In this document: positions 10,862 through 23,200 of the stretch, piece after piece | Layout of the letters: each line of letters opens with the position of its first letter | Position numbering within the stretch: the first letter of the stretch is position 1 | Position numbers and translations under genes: made by a program | The notes under the pieces: generated by a model | The model's database searches: none | Seen by the model: the letters and a program-made list of their open reading frames with translations, nothing else | What the model was told of the DNA's origin: nothing | Source: Crambe crambe | Lineage: Eukaryota > Porifera > Demospongiae > Poecilosclerida > Crambeidae | Length of the DNA stretch: 64,000 nt | Reading direction: 5' to 3' | Assembly: GCA_963924555.1 (NCBI GenBank) | Contig: OZ004583.1 | Coordinates: forward strand, 6,958,582 to 7,022,581

Positions 10862-13800
10862 CTAATCCGAGTTTTGCAACTTTGATAGTGCATAAGCATT
10901 ATTTGCAGTCAGATCGAAATAATTTGTCCCTGGAGGAAGTTTTAGGCATCTTCTGTTTAGCATTGATTCATTGATTTCATCATACTCAACCGAATCAGTT
11001 TCAAGATTATCACCGGCATTGCCAACTGTGACATTGATATATTGTGGTGTGTCCTGTACCTTGGGAATCGAAGATCGATTTTGGGAGTTGGAATTCTTTT
11101 GATTGTTCACTATAATGATATATTAATTGTGTTTTCATTAGCAATATGTACGTAGTTATTATTACATACCTTTCTTATAAAGTATTATGATCACAATGAT
11201 AGCTGCTGCTAATAAGAACAAAGCAGGAGCCAGCATTATTAGTCCAAACTGATAACCCTCTAATATTATCGAATTTGAAGTGCTCTGCATGTTGGGGGCA
11301 TCTGGATATGCTGTAGTTGAGACAAAATCTTGATGTTTTGTTTTGTTTGGGGTGGCTATTGTGGTCATTGAGGTGGTGATTGATGAAACTTCCATGCCAT
11401 AATATATTTGAAGCATATCTGATGACTGCACTGTGAAATTCAATGTAGAGTTGGCAATAACCGAGACTTGATGATAGAGAATTATCAATTCAGCCATGAA
11501 GACGTCTGTTTCATTTATAATCGGGAAAGGAGTATTAACGATTCCTTTAACTTGAGAACTAGTATTTCTGTGTGCAGAACAAGGATCCATATCATATTGA
11601 ATGAAACAACTCCCTATACTTTGCAGTGGAGAGCTGCACAGAGCATAAACTATATCATTGGTGAAAGAGATTGAGTAGTTGAGCACTTGATGGGAGAAAC
11701 CGGCTGTTGTGAGAAAAATAGATAGTAAACTTCACATTAAATCATCTGTATGTATATGAACAGTTACTATTGTACATAGCTATACATGTAATTATACGTA
11801 ATCACTCATAAATTACACTGGAACCTCTGAATAATGGACCAGCCTTTTTTCCTTCATAGAGAGGTTGTCCTCTTTTGGAGACTACAGTAGCTATTTTGTA
11901 GGTTTGGAGTGTCCTGTATCAGTGGTTCCACTTCTTTCCATGCAGTACTCACGTATGATCCCAGGGTAGGAGAAGGAAGGGATGTCTTCTCCATGAATAT
12001 CAGTTGAGCTAATATGAATAGTGTAATGATCTTGAGGTGAAGGTATTATGAAGGATGTGGAGTGAATCTGTGAGGCATTGTTGTTCGCAAGTGATGGAAT
12101 GTGATCTTCTTTCCTCCTCCCGGTTGAGTCTTCTATGATTACTGTAGTGCTATTGAAATATGATGTGCCTTCTGAACACTGAATCCCCATAGCTTCAGCC
12201 TGAAAATTATTATAATGTGCGCATGATTATAGCTGCTATAGGTTTGTGGAGGGGATTGGGCTAGCTGGGAGGAGAGACTCGGGTTTGCCCATTTTTGAAC
12301 ATGAGTATGTCCTAATATTGATGTCCTAAGTCCTCTCAATTTTATGGCTTAAATGGTCAGCTAGGTATATAATCCTTGCTGGTATCTATGTAGATGTAAC
12401 TATAATAGTTCTCATAGTCTTGTTTTCATAGAATTCCCGTTCAACTTATCAATTCATGGATGTAGAAAATAACATGTAGTTAGAGTACCAGTATAGTTTC
12501 ATTCCATTTCACTTCTATTAGATCAATCAAGGAAGTATGACCATCATAAATTGCAGTGATGTTTAGTACTTCACACAGAGATTCTGTTTGATAATGATAA
12601 AATAATCATATCTGTGGTGCAGCTATAATATAAAGTTATTACAAGAATTGGTAGCTTATTGTATGTTCCAATTTTTATCACTAACTTAGAAGCATGATCC
12701 TGAAATTGCTGCTAACCCCATCTTGATTATGGCAGTTGATTGCACTGACAGTAAAGGAGTAATTCTGTCCCAGAGCTAGTCCAGAGCAAGTGAAGTCATC
12801 ACCAGGACTGACAAGCTGGTCAGTGGAGCAGGAAGAAGAAGAAGAAGTAGGATTCATTCGTACGTGATATTTCTCCACATTGTGAAGAGCTGTGAAGGAT
12901 GAGGACCACATGAAGGTGATCCCTGGACCTCTCAAGCCATGGATGAAGGCACAATAGGAGTAAGAGGGTGATGGAGGAGGAGCTGCATGAGTAAGATATG
13001 CTAGCCATATAAACCTTTAATTTAGCAACTTAGGAAACTGCAACTTGTTCTTGAGTAAAAGAAGTAAATAATCAGAGGCATAGCTATAGCTAGCTAACCT
13101 AGTTACTATGTATCTCTATAACCATTATTAAATAACTACAATTAGCTATTTCAAATTTACCTTTGAAATTTAAATTAAATTCAATGGCATTATTTTTGGT
13201 GCCTGGGCTCCCACATGTGACATTTTCCCCTCCTAATTCTCTGACTGCAGAAAGATTAGCTGTTAAAGTTGATTGAAAACTTCCTCTATCACGACTGCTG
13301 TCACTGTAGGAAGCATTCACTATCTGGATCATCACCACATCTGTCCAGGGGTGTGACACATAGGTGAGATCATAGGGAAACTGATGGCTTGGGTCATATG
13401 GATAAGCAGCTATTGTTACATCATTGATGAACCATCTCAGTGTTGTGGATGGTAGGTCCACAGCAGTGCAGTTAAAAGTCACTTGAGGACAAACTCCGGG
13501 CAATAAGGTGACATTTGATATTAACTCAGGAGAAGCTGAAATAATAGCACATAATTTATCACTCTTTGTATTGATTATTTGGTTGGGAATAATCAAGCAA
13601 CTAGCTATAATATGATGTCAATTCAGCTTGTCATTAGGGGAGGCATGCATGATGCACTGGCCTTCCAATGAAATGAGCGAGCCACACACACTTGTGATGG
13701 AAATTGGTACGTCAATAGCTAGTGGCATGCTCCAATAGTTAATAATACCCATGCGCATACATTCATTTGACCTTTGGCCCCACAAATGAAACATGCCCAT

Positions 13801-15415
13801 AGCACTTAGAACAAACAGCTAGAGCTTATTGCTTTCTACAGCATTTTGTTAGAGGTGCTAAGTGGATTGTAGGCCTTGGCTTTCTATAAGTGCTGGTAAG
13901 CATTATACAGCCTCCTGTGTATGCAGCTGCCACAACCACTGCAATATCTTAGCCAAATAAGTTTAAGTACAAATGACTTTCACCAACTGCTTCGCTGGCT
14001 GATTGAATATTATGTTACATGAACATACCCTAGTTATAGCAGCAACCTGTGAATCACTACTACAGTAGGTATACGTACCATAATTATAGCTAGATAATAG
14101 CTACTTTTCCAGTTGTCACAAGCATGGATCTTAGACATACAATGAATCTGAAGTAGAACCATAAACTCATGTGTGATCTTTAGCAATAGCTAGTTGGTTA
14201 GCTAGTACAATGAGATTCTTTGAGTGATTTAATGGCATCATTCTGGCTAGCTAAACATAGAGCTATCTAGATAGCTTTTTTTTTATGTACTCACATGTCA
14301 CATGTCCTCCATTTGCTACAATGATCATTAAAAGTATGAATAAGGAACTCTATAATAAACAACAACAAAAATAATAATAATTAGGTACAATTCAACATTG
14401 GAGCTAAAATACAAAAATACTACTTCGCTTTAAAAGGGTGATTCTTCTCTGTTAGCTAGTTACAGCAATCTATGTAGCTATAACTCCTCCATGGGGGATT
14501 GAGTTTATAACTTGCTGTAAATATTGATAGAGCTTGTTAGCCAACAAATTATTCTTAGAAATAATTTCCCAGTAGTTACAGTAATAATAAACCAAATTCG
14601 TAGCCAAAACTCTAGGTACTTATCTATAGCTAATTCTGTATACACATGCAGTTCATAATCTAACCACAGCTAGCTGTAACTGGTTACCACTACAAACTAT
14701 GTACTTAAGCTGTCAGTCTTAGTACACAAGTAAGGTATAAGGGAAAGAGACTGGCAGATTTTCTCAGTATTTGAAGATAAGTTAAATACATAAATATATG
14801 GCTACATTGAGAAACCTCCAATAAAGGACACTCTGAAAGAGGACAAACCTCTCAACAAAGAACAACCTTAAAGCACCTTTGTATAATTGCACACTCTATA
14901 CATTATAACCTCCAAAAGAGGCCTGCAACCTCTCTACAAAGGACAAAAGGCTGTGTCTATAGTTATAGCTATTTGGAGGTTCCACTGTAAACTGATGCAA
15001 TATCACAGCTGTTATGAAGATCTATTTGCTAGCTTGTTAGCCATACAAATCTGTGGTTAATAATAGTGAATTATTTGTTATGGATAACAATTCCTTAGAA
15101 AAGATTTCCCAGTACAGTCATGCTATCTACCATTCTATTATTTCTGCATACACAGTCGTCATTTAACCACAGCTTTATTATAGCTATCTAACTGCCATTA
15201 TTCAGCTAAGAACCAGCAGTAATTATAGCTATCAGTCTTAGCTAGTGCAGGCATGTTACTAAGCACATGCATCATGTGACTAGCTACCCGGCGTACGTCA
15301 TGTACATAGTTAGCAGCAGCTTACATTTCTATAACTTTGTTAGCTACATGCATGATCTTGACTTGAGAGGTAGGTAATTATGGCATACCTTTTTGGAATG
15401 AAGTATCGGCGACAT
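10862..15415 (-). CDS. B1: Ig/FN3 single-pass receptor with stalk and ITIM-like tail
   Basis: Eight exons: 15389-15415 (MSPILHSKK), 14295-14349 (SSLFILLMIIVANGG), 13161-13535 (Ig), 12686-12982 (FN3), 12489-12568 and 11953-12199 (second FN3), 11170-11703 (juxtamembrane, stalk, TM), 10862-11109 (tail). The sum is 621 codons (620 aa), all in frame. The first 27-nt exon and the next exon together make a textbook signal peptide. The juxtamembrane exon adds a Ser/Thr-rich stalk before TM 510-535 (ALFLLAAAIIVIIILY). Tail tyrosines: Y562 (QYINV), Y581 (VEYDEI, an ITIM match), Y602 (NYFDL), Y611. It lies head-to-tail downstream of the decayed cadherin and upstream of A1, all on minus. It has a near-identical partner, B2. 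Confidence 0.8.
13536..15388 (-). other. First and second introns of B1 with a dispersed repeat
   Basis: Intron 13536-14294 carries a dispersed repeat at about 13620-13980 that recurs at about 29890-30250 (the duplicate) and at about 51610-51865 (a separate locus). Shared words include GTCAATAGCTAGTGGCATGC-like and CATTATACAGCCTCCT segments. Intron 14350-15388 holds no recognised gene. Its sequence includes the exact empty site for the LTR element that occupies B2: the junction in copy 2 corresponds to about 14640-14650 here. Confidence 0.5.
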
Positions 15416-16017
15416 GTCTTCACACAGTGCTGCAAAATCGATTATGCCAGCCGTATGCGTATCTCTGTATCCGCGCCCACCAAGAAAATACGGATAACAC
15501 GTGGTCTGGCTGAAGCCTCATATTTTCTATAAGGACTGATTCATAGCCTTCCAGTAAGTACCTTAGGCCAAGCAAACTTAATACTGACCTCCCTCATCCA
15601 ATTTTGTCTGAATAAAATTCAAAACTGATGTTAAATATTAATTGACCTCCCTTCCTCATGAAAATCTGAAAATCTTATGATTAGCAAAATTTTTGTTTGT
15701 GTGGCCTTATAAGGATCATCAATATTTTGTCTACTTCAGTTTCACTGTGAAATAATTATAGCTAGCTACTTACTACATTACATGTACAGTATATCACTTG
15801 AAGTTGTATTGAATACGTACGTACATTTCACAGGATCTCTGCTTTAGAGCCTTAAAAGTCAACGAATTCATGGTTTGTAATGAGTTATTGTAGCTTCATA
15901 AATCTGACTGAAATCTCTTTTGTCTTATAATGTAGAACATGATTGTACAAGCATTGGCTAATACAGAATAATAATTACATGATTCATTGGATACCTACGT
16001 ATAATAGCTATCTAGCC
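15416..16017. other. Spacer between B1 start and decayed cadherin stop
   Basis: About 600 bp with no exon recognised. The corresponding spacer in copy 2 (38701-39447) is highly similar but carries an extra MITE (38981-39099) and about 50 bp that are missing here. Confidence 0.5.
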
Positions 16018-18751
16018 CTATCTCCATGTTTTCCAAATGGACAGACCATTTGTACTGACAGGGTTTTTTGGTCTTGTCAGAGGAAAAGCAGCAATAGAGT
16101 CCTCTTCACAGTCATCTAGTCTCAGCTCATCTCCTAAGCTCTGTGAATGATCCAATGCCTCACTAGAGATCCTCCGTGGTGAGCCACCACTTCCACCTCT
16201 GCTGTCATTATTGTCCATGGAAATATCAGTGATTTCGGAAGTGTCTGATGGAGTCATCATGGCATTTGCTGTATCACATGATCCACTGTTAGTATTCTCT
16301 GGAGTCATGTGTCTCGTGAATACATTAGCCAAAGATGTTCTATTTCCATTTTGTGATGGTGGGCTTGCTGCTAGAGCTTGTACATTTTTTGGTTGGTGGA
16401 CTTTTTTGAATTTATGAAGGGCACCACTTTATTCCTGGACCTGATGGAATATCAAAACAATAATACAGCCACACTTAGTTACTCATGTATACAGTGGAAC
16501 CATCCCTTCAAGGAAAGGACAACCTCCCAACAAAGGATGCTCTTTTGGGCCTTTCTAGTACATTTTAACCTCCAAGAAAAAAGGACAACTTCTCTGAAAA
16601 GGACAAAGTAGCTGACCCCAAAGTGTCCTTTAACTACTTGGAGGTTCAACTATAATTATTAGTATTCCCCAATATCTCATCCCAGATATATTGGTAAAGG
16701 GTCATGACTGTGTCCAATATCTATTAAGGCTCTTGAGAGCTGTTTGTTACATTATACTCCACCCACAAAACTAATCCAATTCTCTTGCCTAACAAAACTA
16801 GATGATGGCTGATAGAGTATACATAGCTATATAGTTGTGACAGAAATCGAACTTTATTCACACTTTCTACTTTTGAAAAAAAAAGTTCGAATCAGCCATG
16901 ACAAAAGTAAACTTTAACTATAATGTTTGATTTCTACCCTCGACTGTCACAGTTGCTAATGAATGATTTGGAGCCAATAATAAATTATTGGAGGACTTAC
17001 AACTGTTTATACTTGTGAACTCTGAAGACGACCAGGAACACAATAGCCACGATGACTTCTATAGAGAGCAAGACTATGCACACAGAAGCCAAAATCATCC
17101 AGCCACTAAGATTAGTGATAGTTAGAGGAGGGGTGAGCGTGTTCCTCACCACAGCTCCTATGATTTCCTTGTCCTGTTCCACTATGCAATCGAGAGTGAG
17201 TTTGGGGACGACATAATTGGTGGCTCTGTTTGGCAATCGGCTGGCATCCTCAGGAAGCCTGACATAGAACCGGAACTGAAGTGTTAAGGTTGATGTGACA
17301 TGGCATCAGATGGGTTGATTTCTGTGGTGTAGTTAGGAAGGATTATTATGTATGGTTGGCATAGTTGTTGGTCTCGTCAGTGCTTCGTCTTCGTCTGGTG
17401 AGTGAGGATGTCACACTGTGAATAGAGAATTAGAGTTACCATTATCCAACACTGACTTGCACATGTAGCTAATAATTATGTGATGTATTATTCTTACGTA
17501 CCCAAAGAAATGGGCACATCCAGATATGAGTGAACAAGTTTCAGGAAAAATTGCACAGTGACTGGTCACACTTCGAGCAACAGCTTCACTGAAGTTTATT
17601 TGAGCTTTACTGCTTCCATCCCACTGAAAAATAGCAAAAAAAGTAATAATTTGGCTATAGTATTTACTTAAAATTACTTACTATTGATTTTGATACATCC
17701 TTCAGTTGTATCCTAATAGAGTTCTTAAGACCTTCTGCTTCCACCAAATACAGGTACTTGCTAGGGCTCTGATCAAAATCCCCTGATATTTGAAGAGGAA
17801 GTGCCCGAAGATCCACAATGACCAATAGGGTGATGGAGAGGGAGGGACTTCCCGAGTCGCTCACTATAATCGGAAGACGATATGCCACAGGATCCTCGGG
17901 ATTCAGCAAGCTAGTAAGCTGCAGTTCCCCAGTGTTACTGTCCAATGAAAACAAGTTATTTAGTTCTCCCAAACTGTAGCGTAATAGTGAATTAAAATCA
18001 ATATCTCTGTCAGTACATTCAGCATTGCTGAATATGACCAGCAGGAGGTCTGGTTTCAGGTGATAGGTGAATGTGGAAGACAGTTCTGTTGCACATGGGC
18101 CAGTTATCATTATCATCTTGAACTCTTATCACAATTTGCATGCTACTAGAACGAACTAGGGATCGGTCCACTGGGTTATCTTGAGCTGTAACTATCAGTG
18201 TGAGAGTCTCGAGATGCTCTCTATCCAATTCTCGCATGAGGAAGATTTCGCCGGTAATGTGATTGATGAGAGCTGTGTTGGGTTCTTGTATGGTATAAAC
18301 AACATCTCCATCTCTCCTCGATCGCTATCCAAGGCTTGAATGACACCAAGCAAAACACTCTCAGAAATATTAAAGATGTAAGAAGTTTGTCTAAATATCG
18401 GTGAATGCTCATTGATTGGTAGTATGGACACATGCACACTCAGATCAGCATGGACCATCCGTGAATGATTAGGATCAAAGCATCGCACATGTAGATGAGA
18501 AGTCGACTGCTCATTGTCAGGAGGATGTTGTACGGTGATCTCTCCAGATAAAGCATCTACTTGGAATACATCTGATCGTTCTATTTGGGGAGGATGCCAT
18601 TAGTTGTTCTATTATGGAGTCCAATTGAATGTTGTCAGGAATCATGAAGGTGTAGCTTTGATGAGGAAAACAAGGATATTCTGAGCAGGAGACATCACAT
18701 GTTGCAAGGATAGACTGAACTACAGTATAATAAGAAAGGGAGAATGAGTCA
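16018..18751 (-). pseudogene. Decayed cadherin copy (internal deletion and frameshifts)
   Basis: Homologous to the intact cadherin at 39448-45102. Tail exon (16018 upward), TM exon (about 16999-17415), a short exon near 17520-17625 and part of the big ectodomain exon (17690-18751) remain. At about 18585 the sequence jumps from the penultimate part of the ectodomain to the N-terminus, so about 2.87 kb encoding most cadherin repeats is missing. The breakpoints match about 42056 and 44929 in the intact gene and share a few bases (ATT). Further small deletions (for example 11 bp in the tail exon, 7 and 9 bp in the TM exon) break the frame. Homology ends a few bases upstream of the start codon at the duplication junction, so this copy also lost its promoter. 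Not expected to make a functional protein. Confidence 0.85.
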
Positions 18752-18763
18752 GCCATGATTGCG
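18752..18763. other. Junction of the large tandem duplication
   Basis: Left of 18751 the sequence matches the cadherin 5' end (copy-2 counterpart ends near 45101). From 18764 rightwards it matches the intron of G1 beginning at 2809 (GTATTATTG). About 12 bp of filler separates them. The arrangement is a head-to-tail duplication of a unit of about 16 kb. Confidence 0.8.
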
Positions 18764-18915
18764 GTATTATTGTAGTAATCATTGGGAAATAATAATTGAT
18801 TACTGGTTGACAGCTAAAGCTTCTAGCTATTATAGTCACATAATTTGGCTTATTTGTTTATCATCTGATATAGTTCACCAAACATAGTATTGTCTTCATG
18901 CATGCTCAATCATAG

Positions 18916-19970
18916 GTGGTTCAAGTCATTATTACTTGACGTATTATTACCTAATGGAGAGGACAAGATGTATACCGATCGCCATATGTCCCAGTCCTAT
19001 GGAACTATTCAGTATGGAACTGATCCATTATTATGACATGCTGAGTCAACCCATTCAGGCTCACCTCAATTTCCCAAAAGTCTTGCCAGCAATGAAGGAG
19101 AATACAACATACTATCACCATGTGACTTTAGTTGACAACTCCACTACAGTTACCGTGAAGAGCATTCACAAAACAGAAACTTGTGAAGAATCCACTACAA
19201 AAATAGCTGTAAAGTTTCACACTGCTTTTAGCTGTAGCAGTTACTATAATTAGCTACGTAATCTAGTAATGATTTTTTTTTTCATGAGACTGTCACATGC
19301 AGGGATGGTACAGAATTGTTTTTTGTTGTTGTTTTTTGGGAGCTGTGGTCTATTAGCATCTGTAATGCTCATATCTGTCGTGTTGTTAAGGTGTGCTTTG
19401 AAAAATAGCTATGATTAGCTACTAGCTAAGAGAATACTTATGGGAATGGTTATATTAAAACAAAAACAAAACATCAAACATTTACGGTGGCCGGTAGCTA
19501 AGGGCCACTCAAACTTGATATTTTCCATTTCCAAACTTAAATGTTTAATTTGTCAAAGCACTACAGGGGCATCATTATTATTATTATCATGAAATTTTCC
19601 AAAGCACAATCACTAGCTGTTATAACTGTATGCTGAGGAAGGATTCTTTAAGTTTAAAGCAAGTGTGTATAGCTTACGTATGTGATTCTACTTAATTTAA
19701 TTATTGGGACTGTCTTTCCAATAGACAAAAGGAAACAAAGAAGGATTCTTTGACCCATGACAAGGAGTTTCACCATGCCAGAAAAACATTCTTATGAGGA
19801 AGATATCAGGATAAGAAACACTGCCACATCTTTACCAGTGAAATCTGTTGCCATAACAGAGCCAAATAGAATGGATGGAAGAGAAGAATATTTATGCTGA
19901 GATTGCTGATAATCCTGAAGTTGTGTGCTACGAAAACTAGACAACTTATCCTACAATTAAACAAAAAGAA
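18916..19970 (+). pseudogene. Truncated G1 copy
   Basis: It carries counterparts of only the last three G1 exons: juxtamembrane (from 18916), TM (from about 19303) and tail (about 19725-19970). The Ig and FN3 exons are absent because the duplication breakpoint lies in the preceding intron. A 13-bp deletion after MEL in the juxtamembrane exon, a T/G-rich insertion in the TM exon and small indels in the tail exon destroy the frame. The VSYKEL motif is gone. No promoter or signal peptide exists, so it is a dead duplicate. Confidence 0.85.
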
Positions 19971-20267
19971 TAGTGTGATACATGTAGGCTCTGTCTATAT
20001 AGAATTCAAGTGCTGTAATTTTGTTGACTGTTTTATTATTATAACATTTCTTCTTATTTAGCTTCATTGTTTGTTTGTTTGTTGTTGTTTTGTTGTTGTT
20101 GTTTTTTCAAAAAATAGGAATCAGATAGCTATTATCAACCATAGCTAAAAGCTATATTCTTGAAACTCTTATCCAAAACTTAATATTGAAATTTAAGGTT
20201 TAAATTTTTCAAACATTAGTAGTTATTAGTCATGGCTAATAGCTATAGCTGTTATCTTGTTCTATTC

Positions 20268-23200
20268 CTACTTTGTGAAAACAGGAGTCGCATAATTTTC
20301 CTCTGATTGAGCAGTAACCTTTTTTGTTTCACTGCGTTCATCAGGTATGCACCTGTGACTGGAAATGACATGCTGTCCTCTCTTGGCTTGCAACACAATG
20401 TTCTGATAGCTGGTACCATGATTTTCATGAGAATTTTTCTAGGGGAAGATAAAAAGTGTATACGTAAGATGTATAAGCATATAATATAATGTCTCCATGG
20501 CTATGATGCATTCATGTAGACTAATGAATAGTTAGTATAATAGCTAACTACCACTATGAGATATCCTAGCCTGAAACCTGTAGGAAACCTGATAATATTA
20601 TAGGATACACAAGGGCATGGCAAATTTCCTTATTTCAAAAATTAATGCTGTGCCCTTGTGTATCTTACACTGTTTGCTACAAAAAAAAATATAATAATTA
20701 TTGTGTTTCCTTCAGAAAATGTACATAATTATAGTGACTCGAGTATGGCATAGTCTTATTGTACTATAGTATTTGGCTAACTACAAACTCGAGCTAGTGT
20801 AAACGAGCAACTAAACAACTGAAAAGTAATGGTGATGAATATAAGTTTAAAATGATTACCGTGCGCATGCAGGAAATACAAATAACCCAACGAACAAGAT
20901 GACATAACAAATCATGCATTACATAAACCTATCTCTACACTTATTATATGCACATACCTCGTGGTCTATATCGGCATAGATTATATCTTGATCCAAGTTT
21001 TCCCCTTTATCCTTCATTTCTTCCAGTTCAATGCTCTCAGAATTCTTGTACCCTTGTAACTGTGACTAATGTATAATGTGCATGATTTTAATAGCTTACT
21101 CTGCATTTCCTCACTTGATAGCTATGGCTGATACACTCTACCTATGCAACATTTGTGACAGTGAGCAAGCAAGCAAGTATTCTTCAGTGCTTCAACTCTT
21201 TAGAAGGTTTTGCTGTTGAATTTATATGTAACAAAGCACTTAGATAACCCTAAAGCCTCTACAACTACTACTATAGCAATGTGCAGCATTTGATAGTGAG
21301 CAAGTGAGCAATTAATGTAGCCAGTTCTTGATATTCCTGTCAGAGACAAGAGTCATAGTGCCTGGTGGTTTCAACCAGGAAGCTCCATTGTAAATACAGG
21401 AACTTAAACAAGCCAAGCACCTACAATCCACTTTGCCCCTCAGGTATAACAGCTATATTCTATACATAACTATAGATTAGAGGCTCAAATTAAGGGTTAT
21501 CGCTACTTTTCACCTTGTGCATGTACTTACATGACATTTATTTTGTCTGTTATTCTTATGTTTCTTTGAAGAACGAGCGAAAGCTTTTGACTTTATGACC
21601 TCTGCAATAGGAAGAACATTCGGCTCATCTCCCCAATCTGATTGTGTAACTAATCGGCCACTATCACTGTAAAAACAAAAGTGTTTACTGCACACCATTT
21701 TGTCCCAATGCACACACTGTTTTTGTTTTTGGTGTGTGTATTGGGACAATTTAGTGTGCAGTGCACACTTTCATTTTTACAGTGTACATACATACCTAGT
21801 TTCTCAAACTCCTCGTAGCAGGGGTCACACACCTCTCTCTTACTATTCAAGTATGGAAGATAAACTTCGTTTGTGGAACACAGCCTGCAGACTGCCTGCA
21901 AAGTCGAGCGATTATTCAACCCATGAAAGTGTGAATCTTATACATATATTTTTAAAAAAATTTATTAAATCCACAAAGATATTTCCCCACTTACGTATCA
22001 GTCATGCAGCTATGTATTATGTTACCAGCAGCATCAGTTCTCACCTTTCCACATGCACTGCAGTGCTGACCTCCTGCCAAGAAGATGTTTTTGGATTCAC
22101 AAATTTGACATTTGTACACGTCTGATACAAAGGTTGGCTTCACACTTCCAAACTCATATCGAGCATCAAGAGTTTGCTGATTGAATAACAAAAATAATTC
22201 CACAGAGGAATAACCCATTCATATCATACAAATGATTGATACATAAATGGTATAATAGCTTTTATCTCTTGAGATTTCATTCAGAATCTCTTGCTAATTG
22301 ACAAGTACCTTATTAACAGAATCGTCAGATGGTACACATCACATGGTAATCAAGTACCTTATCAGCAGAGTCGTCACATGGTACACATTGGAAACAATTG
22401 AGTCTTGAATACTTTTTCAGGTACACAAAGATGAACGCTGTTGGGATGATGGCAAGTGTGAGGGATGTGGATGACAGGGCAAATGCTGAAATAACTAGAA
22501 ATTCTCTACTAGATTGCCAGTTCAAGTCACATGTATCTGCAGAGGAGGAGTGACAGTGATAATCAATGTAGTTTGGTATTGAAATGAGGTTGAATAACTA
22601 TGTACATAGGTCCATCCCAGGCCCAGGCCCATACTTACTTTTTTGTCTTGCAATATGGACACCAGCTACAATCCAAAGAGAGGAGGACACTATGATTGCA
22701 CAGAGAGCTACTATGAAGAAGATGAATGATAATGTCCGATAAGTTCTTGATGCTAATACTGGAAGACGAGTATAGAATCAAATATCTTGATCCAAGATTG
22801 TTACCTGTGAATTCATGATGCTTCTTGATGTAGAATGCCATCGTTAACCCACTGTTTATGATGGCAAGGAGCAAGAAAACCAGACCCATAATTAGAAATC
22901 TTCCATTGGAGTCAGTGAGATGAAGAGCAACTGCAAGAAAAAAATATAAGGTTGTTATAACTATATGTCCTAACTTTAGCATTGCAACATTGCATTAATA
23001 CATAAGTTCTAGGATTATCCTATAGGGTCGTAAGGTCATGCAGCTAAAAGTACGTGTAGCCTTGGGAGAGTAGCTAATTAAATGGTGTATGTGCAGCAAG
23101 CACAAAAATACGTAGCCACGTAGTGTGACCTACATATGTTGCTAATAATTATTATGGTGATCTCTTGCCATACGTATAGCTAACAGCTAGTACGTACGTA

